Below, one piece after another: positions 33,310 through 46,180 of a stretch of DNA of 64,000 nt (its first letter is position 1; every line of letters begins with the position of its first letter). The translations under genes and the position numbers were made by a program. This stretch comes from Cymodocea nodosa. Its lineage: Eukaryota; Streptophyta; Magnoliopsida; Alismatales; Cymodoceaceae. The DNA lies in NCBI GenBank assembly GCA_036874045.1, contig JAZBRI010000011.1, forward strand, positions 8,857,501 to 8,921,500. Direction: 5' to 3'. A model generated the notes under the pieces. The model was not told where the DNA came from. It saw only the letters and a program-made list of their open reading frames with translations, and did not search any database.

Positions 33310-34110
33310 GAATGAAATATTTATATATTTCATATCTAAATATATTGTTTTTGATTTGAATATTTATATATTTTTCATGTCCAAAATCAATTCTGCCAAG
33401 AGTATCTCTTATATATAATTTTTTGAAAATATTCATGAATTTCATATTTAAGATAGTTTAGGACTCATATTTGAGAGTAATTTGGATATTTAGATACTTA
33501 TTTCTTTTATATCTAAATATACATACGATTTTGAATGTTTGGATTTTTTATATATTTTATATCCAAATATCTATGATATTTTGAATATTTGGATATTTAT
33601 ACATTTTATATTTAAATATCACTCTTATATCAAAATATATTTCACTTTCATTTTAGATATTTATATTTCATATCCAAAGAATTTAATTTCAATTTCATTT
33701 TGGATATTTATACCTTATATCCAAAGTACTTCAATTTCATTTTAGATATTTATATTTCATATTCAAAATATTTTAATTTTCATTTAAGATATTTATATCT
33801 CACATCTAAAATATTTTAATTTCCATTTTGAATATGTTTATCTCACATCCAAAATATTTTAATTTCCATTTTGGATATTTATATCCCATATCCAAAATAT
33901 TTTAATTTTCATTTTAGATATTTATATCTCATATCCAAAATATTCTAATTTCCATTTTAGATATTTATATCTCATATCCAATATATTTTCATTTTCATTT
34001 TAGATATTTATATCTTATATGTAAAATATTCTAATTTCATTTTGAATATTTATATTTTATATCTAAAATATTCTAATTACATATTTATATTTTTTATTCA
34101 AAATATTTTT
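33310..34110. repeat. AT-rich minisatellite, unit about 44 bp
   Basis: Decayed head-to-tail copies of a unit built from ATTTTAATTTCCATTTT, GGATATTTATATC and CATATCCAAAAT. The clearest copies are between 33740 and 34010. Each unit contains an inverted pair, TTTTGGATAT facing ATATCCAAAA, so every unit can fold on itself. About a dozen copies are recognisable, with degraded ones on the left (from 33310). Confidence 0.8.
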
Positions 34111-34499
34111 CTTAACTTGAGAGTATTTCTTTTGTTTTCTTTCTAGTAATACTCGACTATCTATGAACTCTCCGAACATTGATAGGCCTAAAAGTGTTAT
34201 TTCTTTTTCTTAAGTCTCTAGGCGGTATTTATTGTTTTTGAATTTTAGTTTATGCATATATGTATTTCTTAACCTTGTCAAAATGATTTCATATCATATA
34301 TATATATTTGGAAAATGTATATGCATTTGATTTTTATATTTGCCGGTTTATTTTGTACATGCATGCATCTATCAAATATGATTTTTTTGCACATATATTG
34401 TAAAAATAATATTAGGGAAAAAAAGAAAGAAAGAAAAAGTCTTTAGTTGTTAGTACTTGGACTTATTTGTAAATAAATTAAGTTTAGAGGTTTTTGTGC

Positions 34500-34790
34500 A
34501 AATTTCCGATTTCCATAGCCTGGTTTGGAATTTCCGATTTTCCGATGGTAACAGAAATGAAGTGAAGGGCGGCCCGGATCGGAAAAAATTAATAAGTAGA
34601 TTTGTTATAATGAGTTTGGCGGTTGTGTAAATATAAATAATAATAATAATAATGAATGGTTGGGAAGGCGCTGATTCACCTCCCGTAAAAAAAATTCGGG
34701 AGGGGGAGGCGACACAGAGAAAGAGAGAGAGAGAGAGAGAGAGAGGAGGAGAACATCAAGAACAGAAGAAGAGATTTTGGGAAAACTTGT
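34500..34790. other. Promoter/leader-like DNA with GA and AAT microsatellites
   Basis: It contains (AAT)n near 34634-34652, two GGGAGG/CCTCCCG blocks facing each other around 34680-34708 and a (GA)n run at about 34716-34745. This looks like the 5' leader of a plant gene, but no coding sequence follows for several kilobases. No gene is called. Confidence 0.35.
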
Positions 34791-36409
34791 TGAATAGTTT
34801 GAATTGTAATTTTATTATTAATTAGTTTTAAAATAGTATTGTTCTTAATTATTATACATTTATTTTTGGTTAATGTATATTATTGTTAGATCATGCATAT
34901 CATTGTTGATTAATGCTAAACATGGCATTGTTATTAAGAATATTAGTGATTTATGCATGATCTGTATTATATTATTAAGATCACATTTCATTACGTGAGA
35001 TTATGTATTATTATACATATTAATTAATAAGAAGAATTGTATTAAATTATGAAGAATGGTTTGATAGAGGTTTTTGAATTTATTAGTTGACTTGAGGTAT
35101 GTGATTGTAACTCATACATGAGAAAATAATTATAGTATGGTTATGTTTAAGACTCAACTTCAGAGGGTTAACTATAATATTATGCATATAATTACGAGAC
35201 TAGTCTACTTTGAGTCTCGTCATAAGACCATATATGATTTTTAGGTTTTGTTACAAGGTTAAATATAACTTTTGGATTTCTTTATAGGATTATATGTAAC
35301 CTTTGGACCTCGTTACAATGTTAAATATCACTTTTAGACTTAGTTGCAAGGATTATATGCGGTCATAGATAAATATCATAATTATTGAAATGTATAAATA
35401 AATTGTGCGGTTGTGGTAACGTCTACTGTGGATTTTTCTCATCTTATTTCCTTCGCAAAATAATGTATCTAATTTGTTGTACATCTTAGCGTTTATGTAT
35501 TTCACATATATGCATCAAGGGATCTCTCAAGGATTAATGACTTATTCTACATTTTATATTTTCTTTTAAGAAGGATACTTCATGTATATCATATCAATCA
35601 CATTAAACATATTAAATATATTTGGATAAATCAAATTTTATTATAAATAAAAATATAAATTAATGTTGTATAATATGATTTTTTTCAAATAAAGGAAAAG
35701 TGACAAAAGATATTTTGAATCTGTCGTCGAATTTCTCATGCCACTATGAGGAGATGTTAGACAATTTTGACTCTTGTAGAGGAGCACTTTAAACATTTTC
35801 ATTGAGTTTATCTTGATAGTTAGTGTACTATTCATATTTTGATTTTTTTTTTCTTTATATCAAAATATATCATGTAGATAGTTTAGAATCTTATTTAAGA
35901 GTATCTTTATATTTTAAATAATTTATACTCCTATCTACGAGTATTTATAATTTTAGCATAGGCGAGGACATTCCAATAATTTGATCTATACATGAGAATA
36001 TTTTCTATTCTCATTTTATATTTTGACATTATATATTTTCTTTATGTCAAGATATATATTTTCTAGACAATTTAGACTTTTGTCTATAATTATTTATAAT
36101 TTGGGGAATATATGAGGGTATTTTGATAATTTATCATTATTCTGTTTTTATATACTTTAACATTATATATTTTCTTTATGCTAAAATATATAATTTCTAA
36201 ACAATTTAGACTCTTGTCTAAGAGTATTTATAATTTAAGGTATAGATATGACTTATACTTAAAACATTTAATTTTCCACTTTAGATATTTATATTTAAAA
36301 TATTTTTCTTTTATCTAAGACATACATTGCGATTTTGTTTTGGATATTTGTGTCCTAAAGCTAAGATATATTGATTTCATTTAGATATTTATATTTGATG
36401 TTTAAAGTA
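34791..36409. other. AT-rich intergenic DNA with decayed local repeats
   Basis: No credible ORF. From 35230 to 35365 a unit of about 45-50 bp (GTTACAAGGTTAAATATAAC, then TTTTGGA) occurs about three times. From 35990 to 36240 a unit of roughly 115 bp (TATATTTTCTTTATG, then ACAATTTAGACT, then AGTATTTATAATTT) occurs twice, with an older copy at 35860-35960. Otherwise nothing recognisable. Confidence 0.5.
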
Positions 36410-36655
36410 TTAGAACTCTTGCATTTTGGCAATGCAATGTGAAGAATTAAGATGTATTTCACAAGTATAGATGAAGCGTCAAAACCAAATAGAAGTTAAA
36501 TAAACCAAACAAATGTTACACAAGAAAGTTAAAAGAACTTTGGAAGAACTCATTAAGTCAAGCAAAAAGCACGTGCTTAATGTATAAAAACAGAATAAAG
36601 AACTCATTGAGTTAGGTAACAAATGACTTTTATCCAATATGATAGAAATGAGTAT
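36410..36655 (+). repeat. Fragment of a copia LTR (5' end)
   Basis: TTAGAACTCTTGCATTTTGG and GATGTATTTCACA match the beginning of the LTRs at 40796 and 62977 (TTAGAACCCTTGTGTTTTGA, TTATGTATTTCACAG). CACGTG and CATTGAGTTAGG follow. The match fades near 36655, and the rest of the LTR is missing. Confidence 0.55.
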
Positions 36656-36958
36656 GAACCACCTATAGTTTACCTAACCAATTTTCATTTCAGGATGAGT
36701 AAAATGTTGAGAGAATAGGAAAATGGAGATAAGTATGACAACCTTGAATAGAGTTACATGAGAATAGACTAAAATCTTACTAGATTGGAAGAATATCTAT
36801 ATTATAATCAAGAAGTCAACCAATTAAACTACTAGGAAAATTATTCAAAACCTAAGATAGACTATATTTATGAAATAGAGCAACTATAAAAAAAATTGAT
36901 CAAAAACTAAATGCCATGAGATTAAATGATTTGGAAAGAAAGCTATTCAGGGTTTATA
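36656..36958 (+). pseudogene. Possible gypsy gag middle part
   Basis: Decayed coding-like sequence. One frame near 36880-36950 reads KKIDQKLNAMRLNDLERKLF, which looks like the coiled-coil part of gypsy Gag, and an upstream frame reads RLEEYLYYNQEVNQ. It precedes, across an inserted LTR, the gag C-terminus at 38790. The identification rests on context and weak resemblance. Confidence 0.35.
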
Positions 36959-38767
36959 TGTTATGAAATTAATACACTACCGAGTTTTAATATTTATAAC
37001 CGCAAGCATACGGAGTCAATTATAGAAAGCATGCAAGAATGGGTCGAGTCCACATGGATCAACAATTAAACATAAAATTCACTAGAGCTTATAGATATGC
37101 CTTGTGTAAATGCATTCTCATCACATGTTTGCCTTAACAATCATGTGTATGTTAGAAATGACTTCATATAGAGTTGAATCAGTAACGAGAAACCTCATTT
37201 ATGTCCCCCTCTATCCATCACTTAAGAGAAAACATCACACAATAATTAATCAATACACTACACACACGAAAATAACATAACACTATGCTAAGCTTCCAAT
37301 TCTAGTACAAAACTAACGTACATGGACTTATAACCATACATCTAAATCCATGTATGCTCTAATCTACTAAGTATAAGCTATATACAATCCAAATCAAGTA
37401 AATCAGAAGGTTAGAGTTAAGTAAAAAATGTCTAAACTATGTTAGAGTTAGAGGAACAAACATTTGAGAAGAATCCACACAAAGACATATAAAATCAAAC
37501 ACATAAGAGGCAAAAACTCAAACTAAACTTAGAATTGAAAAACATTGATATAACCACAAGAATTCAACATTACAATAAGGGGAAATACGTGGAAAACATG
37601 GAATGAACACATAACAACCATACAACATCAAAATAGGAAATACAAACAACTCCATCTCAACTCATAGTCCATCTCCTCACCTTAAGCCCACATCTCCAAT
37701 GGTCTTTACACAAGGGACGTCACCTCCTTGCTTCAGCCACCAAAGATGTCTACCTTCTCCACCAATTCTCCACACCTAATGCAGCTTGTTCCTTCCACGG
37801 ATTGGAGGTCCAACACCGAAAGGAATGCAACAACGTGTAGAACAAGGGAGTGCACTCTTGAAGATACTTCACTACACCTCTACTTGTCTCTCCAATGCTC
37901 CTCTCCTCCACGGATTTAACACCTTAAGGAGTAATTGCAACAGCAATTCAACCTCCCTAATGGTGAAGAATGCCAGAGGAGGAAGTGGAGAGAACAAGGA
38001 AAGGGAGAGACCTATCTCTAAGAGCCGTTTGGAAGAGAAAACACCAAGAGTGGAGCTCCTTCACCTCCTTGCTTGGAGCACCAAGGGGGATTCTAAATTT
38101 TGGAGTTGGAGAGGGGAGAAAACTTGTGGGATACAAGGCCTATTTATAGAGATTTTGATCATCAAGGATTGATGATCCCAATGCTTGATCTAAGGGCCCT
38201 CATTCACCTATAATCAAATCCATTTAAGTCATGCATGTAATGTTAGTAATATATGCCAAAAATAACTCTAGTTATGAACTTGAAATATATTTATTTCTAA
38301 GGTATGTAACATTCATTTTAACATGTTTACAAATGTGAAATGTAAGTTCATCCATGAATGAATCAATTAGTAACATGCATTTAAAATTATTCATAACCAA
38401 TGTCACATTATTACATTTAATGTCCACAAGTTCATAACCATCGTGTATAAAATATATGTGGCTATATCAAATTATTTCAATACCTTGATGACCTTTAAAA
38501 TATCTTTCTTCGCCTAAGAATTATTAAATCATACATTAAGCATATGAACATATAGTATGTTTCGTGAAAATTGCATTAAAGGGGTGCATTTGTGCACATA
38601 TTCATGCAATGTCATAAAAATGTGATTAACATGTATTTTCTTGTATAAGTGCATATAACTTGAGTTTCAAGGCATAGAATGCATAAATTATCATATAAAA
38701 ATGTGCACAAATATCATCTATACAAAAGCTTAATACACTTGATGAATTAACAATGAAATTACAATTC
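36959..38767 (-). repeat. Gypsy-type LTR on the minus strand (approximate ends)
   Basis: It starts TGTTATGAAATT on plus. Reverse-complemented, it carries the hallmark LTR end GTGGACTCGACCC with TTGC (37000-37070), and a promoter-like TCTATAAATAGG (38139-38150) followed by a C/T-rich leader toward 37700. The region 37630-38100 is more GC-rich, as expected for the transcribed LTR part. No clear target duplication. Its 63- and 128-residue ORFs at 37728-38172 are LTR sequence, not genes. Confidence 0.55.
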
Positions 38768-39434
38768 ATTAAAAATCAATAAGAGAATATAAGTGAAAAT
38801 TCAAATTTCGAAAATGTGCATCTATTACAAAACATTAAGATAAATGAAATTATAAATAAAATAGGAATTAAGAAATGTAATCCAACGGAAGAATGTATGA
38901 AAACCATCATAAATCAAACTCCTAAGAAAGAATCAAAAGTAAAAGAATATTCTAAAAGGTCTGTAAATGTGGAAAATATATATGTAATATTGAGATCTGG
39001 AACTTACGTGCCACTTAGAATTCAAAAAGAAAATGAGGTAAATCCAAGTGAAAACAATCTTCACAATGAGATTGAACATACTAAAGACAAAAAGATTAAC
39101 AAAGAAAAATTTAAGTCTGAAAGTGAAATTGTAAATGGACGAGAAAAAGATATGGATAAGAGAGAATCTAAAATTAAGTTGGAACAAGAAAAAGAATTCT
39201 TTAAATCACAATCATTAGCGCCCTATTCTAAAAGATTAAAACAATCATTTCCTGAAAAATAAGAGAAAATTCGAGAAATTTTTAAGAAAGTTCAAGTTAA
39301 CATTCCTTTGTAAGATTTACTGTAGAAAATATTACATTGTACTAAATTTCTTAAAGACTGGTGTATTAAGAGGAGGGAACGAAAAATATTAAGAAAAATC
39401 TTTTTAGTAGAGTAGAGTAGTTCTCTATTTCTAT
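38768..39434 (+). pseudogene. Gypsy copy B: gag C-terminus and start of protease region
   Basis: The frame 38816-39262 contains NIYVILRSGTYVPLR and FKSQSLAPYSKRLKQSFPEK, matching VFVTLRSGTNIPPR and FKSQSLGPYPERLQQTILEK at 46261-46534. After a TAA (39260-39262) the frame continues with EKIREIFKKVQVNIPL and CTKFLKDWC to about 39420. LRSG and the following acidic linker are typical of the Gag-protease junction in Athila-like elements. It is interrupted at 39435 and resumes at 44764. Confidence 0.75.
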
Positions 39435-40795
39435 TGTTATATGAGCTTCAAGGTATTCGCAATAAGCACATTATAAAAACCTAGTTTTAAAATTTATATC
39501 ATAGATGACATGTGAGTACATGTCGATCCATAAGGAATTTGTTTAAAGTAAAACTCAAAATCTTGTAAAGTTAAATGTTCCTAAGCCTTTAAGATTTTCT
39601 AAGAGATATTTAAAGAAATGCAAAGCGAAACTCAATGTCATCCAAAATATGCATTCTAATCATTTTCATATTTTAACATGTCCCTATCAAGTGAAAACCA
39701 TTAATAAAGGTGAAGCAAACTCAAATCATTCGATTAATACAAGGAGAGGTCAAAGAAAACAAAAGCATCACTAAAACTATCTTGCTCGAAAATCACTGAA
39801 ATTAAGCTTAACTCTACACCTTTTTCCTTTCATCCTACTAGATAATAAATTCACTAAAAGTATAAGGAAGGAAGGATCATCAAGGAACAAACTAACAAAA
39901 GTGATTTTAGAGAAAAAATTCTCTTGGTGCACTTCCAGCAATTATCTTACCAAGAAAGTACAAAACAATCTAGGTGATTACTAAATTGGACATTACCAGA
40001 AGAAAGATCATATCTCCTTGAATTCTTTGTGGAAGCCAATGAAATCAGAATTACCTTTTACAGAACTAGATTTCATTAAGTATAGCTCATGAAATACATA
40101 CTTCTTTAAGCACAAAATCCAGCATCTAGAATAGAAAATAGGGTAATTACGTCTCTGATTTCAAAATTCAAAGACTCTAATCAAATCATTCCAAAAAATT
40201 CCACAAATGCCATTATATGAATCTACATGAAAAACCATTCAAAATAGCATCAAGAAACACTCAAAAACTCTACTAAAAACTTGACTTTCGAATAAGTTAA
40301 ATTTCATTATTCCTAACTCAATGAACTATGTTCATTGAGGTAAGGCCAACTCAATGGACACTATTCATAACTCCATGGACCTGTCCATTGAGTTATGGCT
40401 AACTCCACAAACACTATTCATAACTCCACAAACCTGTTCATTGAGTTATGGCTAACTCAACGGACTTGGGCACAGGAACACCAAAGAAACTTCTACCGGA
40501 TCATACATTGAACTATGGTACTTCTTTATCATGGATCTACACCTAAAACACATCTAATACATCCATTCACTACTATGTACATGATCAAAATTCATTTCTA
40601 TACATTTTTAAGAATAAATGAAATGAAAATAAAAGGGTTAATTGAGTTAGTCACATACATTAACAACATATGTGCAGACATATACAATTAACAAGGCTCA
40701 TCCATTTTTGAATATAAATTTCATTAAACTTAAAAAGGAAAGTATCAACGTTAAGATAAAGACACTAACATTAACAACTACCCTATTAATATAAA

Positions 40796-42081
40796 TGTTA
40801 GAACCCTTGTGTTTTGATAATGCAAACATCTATGTGAGAAGTTTATGTATTTCACAGGTTGGAGGATCAATAGATACAGATGAAAGAGTTAAAGCAAATT
40901 GCAGCCAAATAGACCAAATGATTGCTACACAAGACATCGAGAAGATATCAAGTTGTATCTCAAGCATTATTGTAGAAGAAACACGTGAGGAACTTAAAGA
41001 AACACGTGGCTAAGGAAAGAAGGCAAAACTCATATAGTTATGAGTTAACTATTCGAGTTTCTCGAACAGTTAAGATAACTCTATGACTTTATAAGGTTGT
41101 CATGTGCACAACTTATAATATCATGTGACTAAGGAAAGAAGGCAAAACTCGTATAGTTATGAGTTAACTATTCGAGTTTCTCATATAATAAAACAATTTT
41201 ATAGAGATCTCATGTGTGGAACCTAAGACTTCATGTGATAAGTATAAGAAAACAATAGAAGGAAAAACTCGTATAGTTATGGTCTAACTATTCGAGTTTC
41301 TCAAAGAGTTATGAGATAACTATTCGAGTTTGGTAGAATAAGAGTCAAAATCTATGATAAGTCAAATGAACGGTAACTTTCCATTCTTAGGACTAACAGA
41401 CCAATAAGTACAAGTTGAATAACATTGAAGATCAAGTACAGTAGATTAATACTATTGAAGGGAAATATGATCGTTGGATATACAGATATAAGTATAACCA
41501 AATCATTTAATGAAAGAGAGGAGAGATATAGAAAATACATTGCAGATTCTCTTCCATTACAAAAAATATACTTTAGATCATATACATCAAAGAATAGATT
41601 AAGAAAGTTGAATCAGGAAGAAGATACTCAAAGCTCTCCATGTACTGAAAGTCTGATCCAAGAAGGATCATTGGTTCATGGCTTCAACCAAAAAGCTACA
41701 CACTATGTTGGTTTGAGTTTTGACCTAAAAGCTTAAGGTTGGTTTGCTAAAGTTTCAATCTGAAAACTTCTAAGAGGTGTTGGTTAGAGCTACGACTAGA
41801 AAGCTCAAGAGGTTGATTCTCACTTCGACCTAAAAGCAAGTATATGTAAGTGTTGAGACACTTAATGAAACCTAAGTGATCCTTGAGGGTGGACAGTCGA
41901 GTTGGTAAACTACCTAAAATTCTCTTGTGTTTCTTATTTATATTTCCACTGTACATGTTTATACACCTATTTAATACTTGTGCATATTGATAAATCAAAT
42001 TAGTTAGTTAAAATACAAAAAACATAAAATTACACATAGATCACCATTCACCCCCTTTTGGTGAGCCATAAGATCCTAACA
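40796..42081 (+). mobile_element. Solo copia LTR with target duplication ATAAA
   Basis: It runs from TGTTAGAACCC to GATCCTAACA (1286 bp), with ATAAA at 40791-40795 and 42082-42086. Near its start is TTTTGATAATGCAAA, and near its end ACCATTCACCCCC. The array 41030-41340 has near-perfect hairpins such as AACTCGTATAGTTA facing TAACTATTCGAGTT. It is the same family as the LTR at 62977. Confidence 0.9.
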
Positions 42082-42610
42082 ATAAAAACACACATAAACA
42101 TGAAATACAAAGTCACACATACAAACACATAAAATCATAACATGCAAACACAACCAGAACGTATGCAAACATAAATAATCTTCCTTCCTCATATTGGTAC
42201 TTGAAGCTTAGCCAAAAAACACCCAAAATTCACTGAAGATGTTGTCTAAGCCTTCTCCACGTGTTACTCTTGGGTTGTCACTACTAAGGATCATCACCAA
42301 AGTAGGGAGGCTTCACATGAATCTGAAAATGAAATGTTGGTGCTACTAAATGACTTCCAATTATCGTCCATTCCTTGCAAGAAATGAGCAACTACAATAG
42401 TATCTTTTCTTCCCATAGGTGTGCAAGCCTTCTCCACATCGTTGCCCTGTACCAAGGACATCACCGAAGATGGGAGCTCTTCAAGGGAGAGGAGGAAGCT
42501 CGACTAAAATGGTGCTCTACAAATTTGTAGCAAGGGTGTCTTCTTCAAGCCTTCTCCACGTCGTTGCCTTGCATTAAGGACATCACTGGAGATGGGAGGA
42601 CAGTGGTAAA

Positions 42611-44216
42611 TGTTAGGACCTTAAGGCTTACTAGAGGAGGGGTGAATGGTAATAATTCGTTTCTTAAACTTTTAAAAGTAGTTTTAATGTAAAGAGATAG
42701 CAAGTACACAATAAAAGAATTCACATAGAGATTTTTAGGTGGTTCACCACTAACGGCTAGTCCACCCCCAAGGGATACTTGGGCTTCACTAAACTCTTAC
42801 AAACTTACATTCACTTGCTTTAAGGTTTAAGCAAGAACCAGCCAACCATTCACTTGAGCTTCATTGTCGAAGCTTCAATCAATCCTTTCTCTGAAGTTTT
42901 GATTCGTGTACTTCAGTAAACACTAGCTTGTGAGCAACAGAGTTGAGTGCGTGATGAGCTTCTGAAATTCAGTCTGTAAACATTGAAGATGATTTGATCT
43001 CTAAAGCTTTTCTTCTGTTGAGCTTGGTGTAAGTATGTGTATGAGCAAAAGCTATCTAAATCTGTTGTCTGTATCTTGTATAAATACCAAACATGTGTAA
43101 CGATCATATTTTCTTCCAACAGATGTATTCTATTGTACTTGATTAGACTTCAGTCCCAAATATGGTAAGTTACTGTTCAGAAAGTTATTTGAAGATGTCC
43201 TTCCGAATTTCTTAACCTTTCGGATAGTTAGCTGTGTAACTCTCCGAAGAATATCTGTAACTCATCGAAAGATCACTTAAACCTTTCTACCATGTAGGAT
43301 TCCAGAATATATACTGCGAGTTGTCATTCAATCAGATACTTATAACTGTAACTTACCGAACAGTTATTTAACTGTTGGATAGTTGGCTACAGTAACCCTC
43401 TGTTTACTTTCCGATTGCTTTAATTCAGCACGTGCATAAAAGACTGACTTAAGTTTTAGATGGTTATCCCTGTAACTCACTGAAATGCTTTAGGATTTTG
43501 GATAGTTATCTTTCTAACTCTTTGAAAACTTATTTGAGCTTCTCTTTGGAATTCTGCACATGGGAAATTCAATGACTTAAGTTTCGGATAGTTAAACTAT
43601 AACTCACTGAAACTCTCTTGAATGTTTGGAGAGTTATCTTTCTAACTCTCCGAAATCTTATATGAACTTTTGTTTGGAATTCTACACGTGGGGAATTTAA
43701 TGACTTAAGTTTCGGATAGTTAAACTATAACTCACTAAAACTCTCTTTGAGATTTCGGATAGTTATCTAACTCTCCGATTTTTCCTTTTAAGCTTTTGAC
43801 CACCGACTTCTCCATTCTGTACGTGCGTAATAAGATGACTTAAGTTCCGAAAAGTTATACCTGTAACTCTCTGAAAAACTCGAATAGTTATCTAACTCTC
43901 CGAAAAGTCCTTTAAGCTTCCGTTTTGTATTTCTACACGTGATTAATTAAATGACTTAACTTTCAGATAGTTATACCTGTAACTCTCTGAAAAGTCCTTT
44001 AAGCTTTCAGATAGTTAACTCCTTAACTTTCCGATCATTCAATCCTTTCTTAACTGTCCGATTTTTTGTAGTAGCACATTTTAAGATTTACTGCAACCTG
44101 TTTGCTGCTTTGATTTGTTTGCCTTCTGATCTTTTTGCTATATTGACTAAACCTGATAAATACAATTCAAAACCTTACATTGATTTTTGCATTATCAAAA
44201 TCTAGAGGTCCTTTTA
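42611..44216 (-). mobile_element. Solo copia LTR with target duplication GTAAA
   Basis: It runs from TGTTAGGACC to GGTCCTTTTA (terminal CA changed to TA; 1606 bp), with GTAAA at 42606-42610 and 44217-44221. It is the reverse complement match of 15154-16401. The motif array is 43200-44060. Small ORFs within (for example 42913-43119) match ORFs in the other copy only because the LTR is repeated. Confidence 0.88.
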
Positions 44217-44763
44217 GTAAACTCAAACTACAACTATGGAGGTTTTATTCTTTGTGCTATGGTTGGGAGGAGTGAAAAGATTAAGAGAGAGAGTCTTGGT
44301 TGTCGTAGGTTGTGCTTTTTGTTAGGAGGGAGAGATGGCCGATGGTTTCTTGATAGGAGTGGCCAGAGAACATGGCTGAAGTGGAAGAAAGGAGGCCGAC
44401 GATGTTGGTGTTGGAAGTTGGCCATTTCCTTAATTCCCAAAATTCCCATGTCATCCCTTTTGATTTTACTTTGCAACCAAATAACTTAAATCACATTAAT
44501 AATCAAACATTAGACATACTAAAAATTATCTAAATAAACTAAAGTAATAACCATCAAATGCATAACCAAAATGTACTTCCAAACATTAAGTATAAAACAT
44601 GTGGTTCAATTTGTGCATTTAAATGTATTTGAACTTAAATAATATGCATAAACCTTAAAAGTGCATTACATGTAATTTCTCATAATATCTTCAATATTTT
44701 CACATTATAATCATAATATGTATGAATAATAACATATAGAATAGCACAAATTGACACTGTACA

Positions 44764-45058
44764 ATCATAAATTTCTAAGAAGTTATCTAATTTAGGAACT
44801 CCAATTATATCATGCACAATAGGTAATATAACTTTGGATAGAACCTTAATAGATCTAGATGTAGGTATAAATGTTATGCCAAGTGATATATTTGTATCCC
44901 TAGAATTAGAAGGCTTGAGTCTAATTAGTACTATCATTCAATTAGCAGATTGAAGTATAAGATACCTTAAAGGAAAAATAGATGATGTTCTAATTAAAGT
45001 AAAGAATTTCATTTATCCTATGGATATTGTTGTTTTATTTTCAAACTAGAAGGGGATG
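44764..45058 (+). pseudogene. Gypsy copy B: protease
   Basis: The translation shows GTPIISCTIGN, TLIDLDVGINVMPSDIF and FIYPMDIVVL, colinear with the protease of the long copy (TLIDLGAGINVMPSDIF). The active-site DLGA has become DLDV. The sequence is cut at 45058 by the LTR of the next element. It continues the gag frame that stops at 39434, so copy B was split by the LTR at 39435-44763. Confidence 0.75.
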
Positions 45059-46180
45059 TGTTTAGAATGAAAAATTGCATATTATTAACGGTTAAATGAT
45101 GGTTAATTGCATAAATTTTAGCTTATCATATGAGAATTAAGCCATTATATCATAATTGCACTGTTATATGCTTTAATTAAAGAATCTGCTTAATTTTGGG
45201 GAATTAATGTTAATTTAGTACATTTCTGAACTATCGGTAAATTGTAGGCTGTGAAATCCTTAAGTATCTGAATTTTCTGATATTTCGGATAGTTATGTTT
45301 AACATACCGAACATGTACTGGATAGTTATGTTTAACATACCGAACAATTATGCTTTAAAAGAATATTTTATTATTTCCTGAAGTACACGTGTCGAAACCA
45401 TAATGCATGACTTAAGTGAACTTTCGGTGAGTTATCTATAACTATCCGAAATTGCAGCTGGGCATTGGATAGTTATATGTGTAACTCTCCGAAATCTCTT
45501 TTTATTTATAAAATAGCTGTGAACACGTGTCATGTTCTGGGAAAGTGACTTAAGTGGATTTTTGGTGAGTTATCTATAACTATCCGAAATGCATCTGAGC
45601 ATCGGATAGTTAAGTTTGTAATTATCCAAAATGCATCTAGGCATCAGATAGTTAAGTTTGTAAGTATCTGAAATGTACCTAAGCATCGGATAGTTAAATT
45701 TATGCATGTGTTTTATAGTTAAATCAACGAGGTAAGTCCGTTGAGTTATCTATAACTCCACGGACTATTTATTTTCTAATATGCCACTGTAGCAATTGTA
45801 GAAACATGACAGTTGGAAGGAAAAACCACGATCACACGTATCGCGCAGGGAGAAGAAATCATCGTCGTTGATATGAATGAAGGAAATCCAACCGACCATT
45901 CAAGCAGAAGCAGTTACCACTGAAGAAATATAAAAGAAAAAAGAGAAAAAGAAGGATGTGTGATCGATGGGTGTGGCTAGTGTGTGCAGAGGAGGATCAT
46001 CGAGCTTTTTACAGGCAACGTCGGCAATTCTCTAAAGTACCACACTAACCATCATCACCACCACCATAATCACCAACCATCGGAGGTTTGTGAGGATACT
46101 TTCCTGATGTCGGGTCGATTCCGAGCCAAACACAGTGCCTGACAACCACTGTGAGGAGTGATCACGTCGTGGGAAGGGAA
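45059..46180 (+). repeat. Gypsy family A 5' LTR, 3'-truncated
   Basis: TGTTTAGAATGAAAAATTGC matches 58444 onward. Colinearity stops at GGGAAGGGAA (46180), where the LTR passes straight into gag, so the last roughly 900 bp of the LTR, the primer site and the leader are missing. A clean hairpin lies at 45422-45451 (TTTCGG-TGAGTTA facing TAACT-AT-CCGAAA). Confidence 0.8.

Larger units (their letters stand above)
39435..44763 (-). repeat. Second minus-strand gypsy-type LTR, split by two solo LTRs
   Basis: It begins TGTTATATGAGC. Reverse-complemented, it carries the block CCTTATGGATCGACATG (39513-39530), equivalent to the LTR end in 36959-38767. The end near GACACTGTACA (44763) is tentative, since flanking pentamers (TCTAT and ATCAT) do not match. 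Host parts are 39435-40795, 42082-42610 and 44217-44763. The stretch 40310-40480 carries an array of CATTGAGTTATGGCTAACTC-type motifs. It lies inside the gypsy copy B coding region. Confidence 0.5.

Noticed and set aside
34700..34790. Leader-like (GA)n region as the 5' end of a gene
   Set aside because: No coding sequence or splice-linked exon follows in the next kilobases.
37728..38172. 63- and 128-residue plus-strand ORFs
   Set aside because: They lie antisense in the transcribed part of a minus-strand LTR with its own TATA box.
44187..44489. Overlapping ORFs on both strands near 44.3 kb
   Set aside because: They span a solo LTR end and the transcribed part of an LTR; no domain.
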